NCBI RefSeq assembly: GCF_000739715.2
Contig: NZ_BBJC02000002.1
Coordinates: forward strand, 88,731 to 152,730
DNA: 64,000 bases
Source of the DNA: Falsirhodobacter sp. alg1
GTDB taxonomy: Bacteria > Pseudomonadota > Alphaproteobacteria > Rhodobacterales > Rhodobacteraceae
Reading direction: 5' to 3'
The first letter of the stretch is position 1, and each line of letters begins with the position of its first letter. Under the pieces are notes generated by a model. It did not search any database and was not told where the DNA came from. It saw only the letters and a program-made list of their open reading frames with translations. The position numbers and the translations under genes were made by a program. This document shows positions 58,885 to 64,000 of the stretch, one piece after another.

Positions 58885-59520
58885 ATGTCCAAACCGCTTT
58901 CCCACCTTATGGCGCTGACCTTGGCAGTTGGCCTTGCCCAAGGCGCCAGCGCACAAACGACCCCTGCCCCGGAATCACCCGTGGCACCTGCGGCCCCCGC
59001 AGCGCCGACGGCGGATGGAGACGCAGCCACTGCCCAAGGATTGAGCATGGGCCAAGCGCCCGCCGAAGATCCGATGCGCATCGTTGCGAAATTCGAAAAA
59101 TGGGAACAGCGCTGCATTTCGGACGGAAGCGGTAAGGAACGCTGCCAGCTGTACCAATTGCTGCAGGATAATCAGAACAACAGCGTAGCTGAATTCAGCC
59201 TGTTCAACCTGCCTGCCGGCAGCCAGGCCGCAGCGGGCGCGACCATCATCGTACCGTTGGAAACGCTGCTGACAGCAAACCTGACAATGAAGATCGATAG
59301 CGCGCCGCCGAAGGTCTATCCCTTCACCTGGTGCAGCGAAATCGGTTGCGTAGCCCGCATCGGCTTTACCCAGGCTGAAGTGGACAGCCTGAAGCGTGGC
59401 TCCAAGGTATTGCTGACTATCGTTCCGGTGGTTGCACCCGACCAGAAGGTGGAACTTGACGTGTCGCTGACAGGCTTTACCGCCGGGTACGAAGCGGTAA
59501 TCGCGGCCAACGCCCAATAA
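58885..59520 (+). CDS. invasion-associated locus B (IalB) family exported protein
   Basis: A 211-residue secreted or periplasmic protein. Signal peptide with a GASAQ cleavage site at about residues 22-25, then a Pro/Ala-rich linker (PESPVAPAAPAAP). The IalB domain follows, with Cys residues (CISDG, ERCQL, WCSEIGC) that can make disulfides. I chose the ATG at 58885 with GAGGA upstream. The IalB family was named in Bartonella; in free-living relatives its role is not known, so no invasion function is implied. Confidence 0.88.
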   Translation: MSKPLSHLMALTLAVGLAQGASAQTTPAPESPVAPAAPAAPTADGDAATAQGLSMGQAPAEDPMRIVAKFEKWEQRCISDGSGKERCQLYQLLQDNQNNSVAEFSLFNLPAGSQAAAGATIIVPLETLLTANLTMKIDSAPPKVYPFTWCSEIGCVARIGFTQAEVDSLKRGSKVLLTIVPVVAPDQKVELDVSLTGFTAGYEAVIAANAQ

Positions 59521-59523
59521 AGG

Positions 59524-59550
59524 CAAAGCCCCGGAAAATCCGGGGCTTTG
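59524..59550. terminator. bidirectional terminator, ialB-like / lpxD
   Basis: Eleven-base arms (59524-59534 with 59540-59550) with a five-base AAAAT loop, GC-rich stem and short T-runs on each side. It separates two convergent genes and begins four bases after the stop of the rightward one. Confidence 0.85.
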
Positions 59551-59551
59551 T

Positions 59552-60646
59552 TCATTTCGGGGTATCTGTATCCAGAACCTTGCGCTTCAGTTCCTGCACT
59601 GTCGCTGCGGTTCTGGGCAACCGGCGCAGCGCCTTCTGCATCTCGACATGGTTCTCCATTTTTACGGCAGGATACCCGAGCAGGACCCGCCCCGCAGGGG
59701 CATTCGACAGGATCTTGGTGCCGCCCCCGGCAATGACATCGTCGCCGATAAAGATGTTGTCGGAAACACCGACCTGGCCGGCAAGTACGACACGGTTCCC
59801 AACCTGAACCGAGCCGGCAATGCCAACCATACCGCATAGCAGACAATCCTCACCCACGTTTACGTTGTGGCCGATGTGAACAAGATTGTCGATTTTGGTT
59901 CCATTGCCGACAGTCGTATCCCGCACGGTTCCGCGGTCGATACAGCTGTTGCAGCCGATTTCCACATCGTCACCGATCCTGACCGATCCCAGAGAATGGA
60001 TGCGAACCCATTTCTGTTTGCGAATCTCTTCACGCGTTCCAAGCGTGTGGCGGATTTCTTCAATACCCGAGGTTTCCGGCGTCACGAATGACAGTCCGTC
60101 ACCGCCGATTGCTGCCCCCGGCTGCGCGATGAACCGGTCCCCGATATGCACACGCGCTCCGATCTTTACCCCGTTCATGATCAGCGCATCTTCACCGATC
60201 ACAACGCCTTCGGCGATGGAGGTATGCGAGGCAATACGCGCCCGTGGACCGATCCTGGCACCCGCACCAACGGTTACGAATGGTCCTATTGCGGCCCCCT
60301 CACCAATTTCGGCTGTGGGATCGATAACTGTCATGGGGTGGATGCCCGGCGCGATATCCGGCCCTACGTCCATCATACGCGACAGACCCGCCATGGCCAG
60401 CCGGCCACGCGGTGCAAAGATCGCAGCTTTCAGGCCCAATGCCTGCCAATCAGCCCCCTGCCATACAACCGCTGCCTCCGCCTGCCCTGCAGCCAGCCCT
60501 TCAGCGTATTTCGGGCTCATGGCCAAGGCGAGTTGTCCTTGGCTTGCGCCACCCGGTTCCGAAATCGAAGAAACGATCAGATCGAGATCCCCTGCCGCTT
60601 CGGCATCAAGGGCATTTGCGATGTCGCGGATAGTATGTTGTGGCAT
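59552..60646 (-). CDS. lpxD: UDP-3-O-(3-hydroxyacyl)glucosamine N-acyltransferase
   Basis: Third step of lipid A synthesis. An N-terminal uridine-binding domain ([16 protein letters not shown]) is followed by a long left-handed beta-helix of hexapeptide repeats ([32 protein letters not shown]), with the catalytic His expected in NLVHIGHNV, and a C-terminal helix. The ATG at 60646 has AAGGAG six bases upstream, better than TTG 60649. It stands alone here and is not in the usual bamA-lpxD-fabZ-lpxA order. Confidence 0.93.
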   Translation of the reverse strand: MPQHTIRDIANALDAEAAGDLDLIVSSISEPGGASQGQLALAMSPKYAEGLAAGQAEAAVVWQGADWQALGLKAAIFAPRGRLAMAGLSRMMDVGPDIAPGIHPMTVIDPTAEIGEGAAIGPFVTVGAGARIGPRARIASHTSIAEGVVIGEDALIMNGVKIGARVHIGDRFIAQPGAAIGGDGLSFVTPETSGIEEIRHTLGTREEIRKQKWVRIHSLGSVRIGDDVEIGCNSCIDRGTVRDTTVGNGTKIDNLVHIGHNVNVGEDCLLCGMVGIAGSVQVGNRVVLAGQVGVSDNIFIGDDVIAGGGTKILSNAPAGRVLLGYPAVKMENHVEMQKALRRLPRTAATVQELKRKVLDTDTPK

Positions 60647-60922
60647 CAAGGACTCCTTCAGTCCTTATTTACCTAGCTATCTTGAGGCGTTGAATCCAGT
60701 GCTCCGGATACGCGATCGCTCCATGCATTTTTGCAACAGTATGTTGCTTTGTCGTCCAATTTGCAGAACGCAGGCAACTTTCCGCCGAAAGCGAGTGTTG
60801 TGCCGGAACCTCGCGGAGGTTTTGCTTGGCTAAAGGCCACCTGCGCGAGATACATTAATGAACCAGACACGAAGCTGCAGCGATAATGCGGCCGTGGCAA
60901 ATAAAATGGGACAGGCAGAACG

Positions 60923-61492
60923 ATGGCAGGACAAGCGTTTTCAGGCATGACGCGGCGTGGGCTTTTGGGTGCTTTTGCAGCGACGATGGTTACCGCGGCC
61001 CCGACAACCTCACATGCATTCGGATTTCTACGCGGCGCAGGTGATATCCGCCGAATCAACATGTACAACGGTCGGACGGGCGAAACCCTCGATACGATCT
61101 ATTGGATTGACGGAAATTACATTCCCGAAGCCCTGACCGACGTGAATCGCTTTGTTCGTGATTGGCGCACCGGCCAGATCATCAACTTCGATCCTCGTAC
61201 CCTGGATATTCTGGCAGCCTCGCATGCCCTGCTTGATGTCAGCGAACCCTATATGCTGCTGTCGGGCTACCGCTCCCCACAGACAAACGCAATGTTGGCC
61301 TCGCAGACCGAGGGTGTTGCCCGCAATTCCTTGCACATGCGCGGTCAGGCCGCCGATGTCCGCCTGAAATCCCGCTCCGTCAACCAGATGGCCCGCGCAG
61401 CCGAAGCCTGCTCCTCGGGTGGTGTCGGCCGTTACAGCCGATCCAACTTCGTTCACATGGATTGTGGTGCCGTGCGGCACTGGGGCGCCTAA
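60923..61492 (+). CDS. Tat-exported YcbK/DUF882-type murein peptidase
   Basis: A 189-residue zinc protein of the M15-like YcbK group, likely acting on peptidoglycan in the periplasm. The signal has a twin-arginine motif TRRGLLG at residues 10-16 and cleavage near HAF. Zinc ligands His138 and Asp145 (HMRGQAADVR) and His178 (FVHMDCG) are present, with the YRSPQTN motif before. The Tat genes at 30.2-31.8 kb would export it. The 273-base gap upstream contains only promoter-like sequence. Confidence 0.88.
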   Translation: MAGQAFSGMTRRGLLGAFAATMVTAAPTTSHAFGFLRGAGDIRRINMYNGRTGETLDTIYWIDGNYIPEALTDVNRFVRDWRTGQIINFDPRTLDILAASHALLDVSEPYMLLSGYRSPQTNAMLASQTEGVARNSLHMRGQAADVRLKSRSVNQMARAAEACSSGGVGRYSRSNFVHMDCGAVRHWGA

Positions 61493-61499
61493 GGCGCCC
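61483..61499. repeat. perfect inverted repeat across the convergent stop codons
   Basis: GGGCGCC-TAA-GGCGCCC. The three-base loop is the stop codon of the rightward peptidase gene, and the last base belongs to the rlmE stop. It lacks T-runs; possible weak bidirectional terminator. Confidence 0.5.
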
Positions 61500-62221
61500 T
61501 AGCCGAAATCTGCGCGTTTGCCGCGGAAGCCCATCGCAACGACGAATTTTTCCGAAGAGTCCGAACGTGAAGCCGGCGGTTTCACGTTGGCAACCTTGGT
61601 GAAGTTCTTCTTCAGAATGCTTTGAAGCTCGTTTTCGGCACCACCGGCCAGAACCTTGGCAACAAAGGTTCCCCCTTCTTCCAGCACATCAAAAGCAAAC
61701 TGCGCCGCAGCCTCGCACAGCATGATGATGCGCAGGTGGTCGGTATTCTTATGCCCGGATGATGCTGCGGCCATATCGCTCATCACGACGTCAGCCGGAC
61801 CGCCAAGCCAACCTTTCACCAGTTCGTCCGCGTCATCCGCCAGAAAGTCCAGCTGGTGAACCTCTGCGCCCGAGATGGCATCGACTTCTTGCAGGTCAAC
61901 GCCGAGTACCGTGCCGACCTTCTTGTCGGTACGCTGCCCAAGGGCATTCACCCGCTCAACCGCGACCTGACACCATCCACCTGGAGCGCAGCCGAGATCG
62001 ACCACCCGACAACCCGGCTTCAGGAAACCGAACTTGTCATCCAGCTCCCGGATCTTGAAGGCGGCGCGCCCACGATAGCCTTCCCGCTTGGCCCGCTGAA
62101 CGTAGGGATCGTTCAATTGCCGCTCCAACCACAATGTGGAGGACAGCTTGCGCCCCTTGGCCGTTTTAACACGTACGCGCAGGTCACGCTGTCCGCGACC
62201 CGAAGTATTTTTTTCCGTCAT
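61499..62221 (-). CDS. rlmE: 23S rRNA (uridine-2552-2'-O)-methyltransferase RlmE
   Basis: FtsJ-type SAM enzyme for 50S assembly, 240 residues. The SAM motif [15 protein letters not shown] is near residue 75, the catalytic K-D-K-E set fits [20 protein letters not shown], and [10 protein letters not shown] basic N-terminus ([17 protein letters not shown]) binds RNA. The ATG overlaps the ppx/gppA stop (ATGA), so the two are co-translated. Confidence 0.95.
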   Translation of the reverse strand: MTEKNTSGRGQRDLRVRVKTAKGRKLSSTLWLERQLNDPYVQRAKREGYRGRAAFKIRELDDKFGFLKPGCRVVDLGCAPGGWCQVAVERVNALGQRTDKKVGTVLGVDLQEVDAISGAEVHQLDFLADDADELVKGWLGGPADVVMSDMAAASSGHKNTDHLRIIMLCEAAAQFAFDVLEEGGTFVAKVLAGGAENELQSILKKNFTKVANVKPPASRSDSSEKFVVAMGFRGKRADFG

Positions 62222-63324
62222 CTGAGCGGTCCGTCTTCCAGAACGCCATCCGCGTTCATTTGTTGATAAAGTAGCCCCTCACGCAGGCCACGATCAGCTA
62301 CCGAAAGCCGATCTGTCGGCCATACACGCATCAGCGCCTGCAGGATTGCGGCCCCCGACATGATCAGGCTGTGACGATCCCGTCCGATCTGCGGATCGAT
62401 ACGGCGCCCTTCGGGGCCCAAGGCAAGATAGTTGCGAATGACGGTATCAATCTGCGACGAGGTCATCCGTAGCCCATCCACCTTGGTTCGATCATAGCGC
62501 CGAAGACCAAGAAAAGATGCAGCAACTGTGGTGATCGTGCCCGAGGTCCCTATGATCTGGAAACCTTCACGTGTGTTATCCGCATTATAGGGCGAAAACG
62601 TTGCAAGGTTCTCCTCAAAAAACCAGCTCATGAGCGCAAAGCGGGCAGCGTCATTCTCGACGTCGATGAACTGATCCTTGAGCGTTGCCACACCAAGGGG
62701 AACGGAGATCCAGTCCACAACACGTGCGGCACCCAGTTCGGACCGGAATCCGGCGTGCAAGGCCATGATGGCCCTTGCACGCTGCGATGGCTCGACATCA
62801 GACAGGTCGATCCAGACAAGCTCGGTGGAGCCGCCGCCAATGTCGATAACCAGAAGCTGTTCGGTCTTGGGGCTTACCAGTGGCGCGCAGGAAATAACGG
62901 CAAGGCGTGCTTCTTCCTCCGGCTTGATAATTTCAAGCTGCAACCCGGTTTCGCGACGAACAGTGCGGATAAAATCACGTGCATTACGGGCGCGGCGGCA
63001 TGCCTCGGTCGCAACCAGCCGCATGTGACGGACGTGGTGCTTCTCAATCTTTTTCTGGCAGATCCGCAGGGCCTGTATCGTACGTGAGATCGACGCACGC
63101 GAAAGCCGTCCGGATGCTTCCAGACCTAGACCAAGCTGCACGGTCTTGGAAAAGCTATCCACGACCTGAAAATGACTGCCCTTTGGTTCGGCAATCAACA
63201 TGCGACAACTATTAGTACCTAAATCCAGCGCCGCATAAAGCGTTGGATCAGGAAGGGTGACAGACGGTTCTACCCGTATCAGATCGGGGATCGCGTCCAC
63301 ACCCTTGGGACGCTCGGGCGCCAT
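62218..63324 (-). CDS. exopolyphosphatase / guanosine pentaphosphate phosphatase family protein
   Basis: Ppx/GppA family, ASKHA fold, 368 residues. The first phosphate motif is [17 protein letters not shown] near residue 30, the second is [15 protein letters not shown] near residue 155, and the substrate-binding part has [12 protein letters not shown]. It hydrolyses polyphosphate, pppGpp or both; the two cannot be separated by eye. First gene of the leftward pair with rlmE. Confidence 0.9.
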   Translation of the reverse strand: MAPERPKGVDAIPDLIRVEPSVTLPDPTLYAALDLGTNSCRMLIAEPKGSHFQVVDSFSKTVQLGLGLEASGRLSRASISRTIQALRICQKKIEKHHVRHMRLVATEACRRARNARDFIRTVRRETGLQLEIIKPEEEARLAVISCAPLVSPKTEQLLVIDIGGGSTELVWIDLSDVEPSQRARAIMALHAGFRSELGAARVVDWISVPLGVATLKDQFIDVENDAARFALMSWFFEENLATFSPYNADNTREGFQIIGTSGTITTVAASFLGLRRYDRTKVDGLRMTSSQIDTVIRNYLALGPEGRRIDPQIGRDRHSLIMSGAAILQALMRVWPTDRLSVADRGLREGLLYQQMNADGVLEDGPLR

Positions 63325-63436
63325 AATTCGCCCTCCATTCGGTTACCCCCAGAATAAGGTGGCGGTGGAATAAGCGCAAGGGTAGCGGAACCGTCCGGAC
63401 ATACCCACGTTACACTAAAGAACGCGGGAGGTGGTT

Positions 63437-63913
63437 ATGCGGAAAGCGATTGCTCTTGTCTGTGCCATGATGGCTGCAACACCGGTTGCTGCTGCGAATG
63501 TCTATGAATTTGCCGCAGGTACGCCCCAGCTTTCACAGTTTGCATCCGCCATGCGATCAACCGGAATTGATAAGGCATTGGCAAATCCTGGACCCTATAC
63601 GATCTTTGCGCCTACTGACGCCGCCTTTGCCAAAATGCCCCGCTCTGCCCTGTCGTCGAATGGCCGTGAAGAGCTGGTCCAGATCTTGACGTGCCACATG
63701 GCTCCGACTGCTTTGGTCGAGAACGTACTTGCGACGGGCAAACCGGTAGCAATCCGGACCGTTGGTGGATGTAATCTTGTCCTGTATCGTAGCGGATCAC
63801 AATTGGTGGTCAGAGATGATACAGGCCGTGATCATCGCGTCGAGGCGGCCAATCTCAGTCAATCCAACGGTACTGTGAACATCGTCGATTCATTGATACT
63901 TCCGGCATCGTGA
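63437..63913 (+). CDS. fasciclin (FAS1) domain protein
   Basis: An exported protein of 158 residues with a signal peptide (AIALVCAMMAATPVAAA, cleavage after VAA) and a single FAS1 domain: PYTIFAPTDAAFAKMP near residue 52, then the H2-like segment near VQILTCHM and a final NGTVNIVDSLILP. FAS1 proteins are usually cell-surface or periplasmic adhesion modules; function here is unknown. I chose the ATG at 63437 because GGGAGG ends five bases before it; GTG 63431 is part of that site. Confidence 0.88.
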   Translation: MRKAIALVCAMMAATPVAAANVYEFAAGTPQLSQFASAMRSTGIDKALANPGPYTIFAPTDAAFAKMPRSALSSNGREELVQILTCHMAPTALVENVLATGKPVAIRTVGGCNLVLYRSGSQLVVRDDTGRDHRVEAANLSQSNGTVNIVDSLILPAS

Positions 63914-63917
63914 CTGC

Positions 63918-63946
63918 TTGACGATGCTCTGCTTGCCGAATATTGG
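63918..63946 (+). promoter_or_regulatory. candidate promoter for tRNA-Gly
   Basis: TTGACG (63918-63923) and TATTGG (63941-63946) at 17-base spacing, 9 bases before the mature tRNA end. The -35 is a close match. Confidence 0.5.
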
Positions 63947-63955
63947 AGTGGCAAT

Positions 63956-64000
63956 GCGGGTGTAGCTCAATGGTAGAGCAGAAGCTTCCCAAGCTTACGA
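63956..64000 (+). tRNA. tRNA-Gly (anticodon CCC), cut by the window end
   Basis: The 5' acceptor arm GCGGGTG, D-arm (GCTC...GAGC) and anticodon arm are present. The loop is TTCCCAA with CCC at 63988-63990. The T-arm and 3' end lie beyond base 64000. The codon read is GGG. Confidence 0.9.

Overview
This window looks like chromosomal core sequence from an alphaproteobacterium of the Rhodobacterales (Rhodobacter/Paracoccus/Roseobacter group). I infer this from the nuo gene order with extra reading frames between the subunits and birA at its end, the coaX-rnj pair behind it, CcmI, an IalB-family exported protein and small Rhodobacterales-type membrane proteins. The genus cannot be fixed by reading alone. 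I see no insertion sequence, prophage, integrase cassette or CRISPR array; the only recombinase is the housekeeping XerD.

Layout. 1-6.3 kb: the tail of a DUF924 protein, dihydrolipoyl dehydrogenase (lpdA), and the leftward operon glmU-glmS-alkD-like, with a phosphoglycolate phosphatase divergent to it. 6.4-26 kb: one long rightward unit with all fourteen respiratory complex I genes (nuoA-N) and four extra genes: a sulfotransferase between nuoC and nuoD, a 65-residue membrane protein after nuoE, and two small lipoproteins after nuoF and nuoG. It continues into birA, coaX and rnj and ends at a strong bidirectional terminator. 26-35.6 kb: leftward RhlE-type helicase and prfC, a rightward SDR-tatA-tatB-tatC-DUF815 ATPase run, then leftward surE-pcm-nlpD and a stand-alone receiver protein.

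35.9-49.3 kb is rich in molybdenum enzymes. It holds a three-subunit molybdo-flavoprotein (PaoABC-like) with its XdhC maturase and MocA-type cytidylyltransferase. Next come two transporters (BCCT and SBF-like), ilvD with a striking leader, and fdhD next to an FdhF/YdeP-type molybdopterin oxidoreductase. 49.4-64 kb holds dusA, leftward rpe-ccmI-ruvX, a flavoprotein, tRNA-Gln, leftward aroK-aroB, a 44-residue membrane peptide with an exported repeat-rich protein and xerD, an IalB-family protein, lpxD, a Tat-exported YcbK-type peptidase, leftward ppx/gppA-rlmE, a fasciclin protein, and the first part of a tRNA-Gly cut by the window edge.

The best leads for new biology are the sulfotransferase inside the complex I operon, the alternative-pairing RNA leader in front of ilvD, the surE start region folded into a hairpin with its ribosome binding site in the loop, the acidic tail on NuoE, and the nuo-linked lipoproteins. 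None of these could be tested here by search or folding software.
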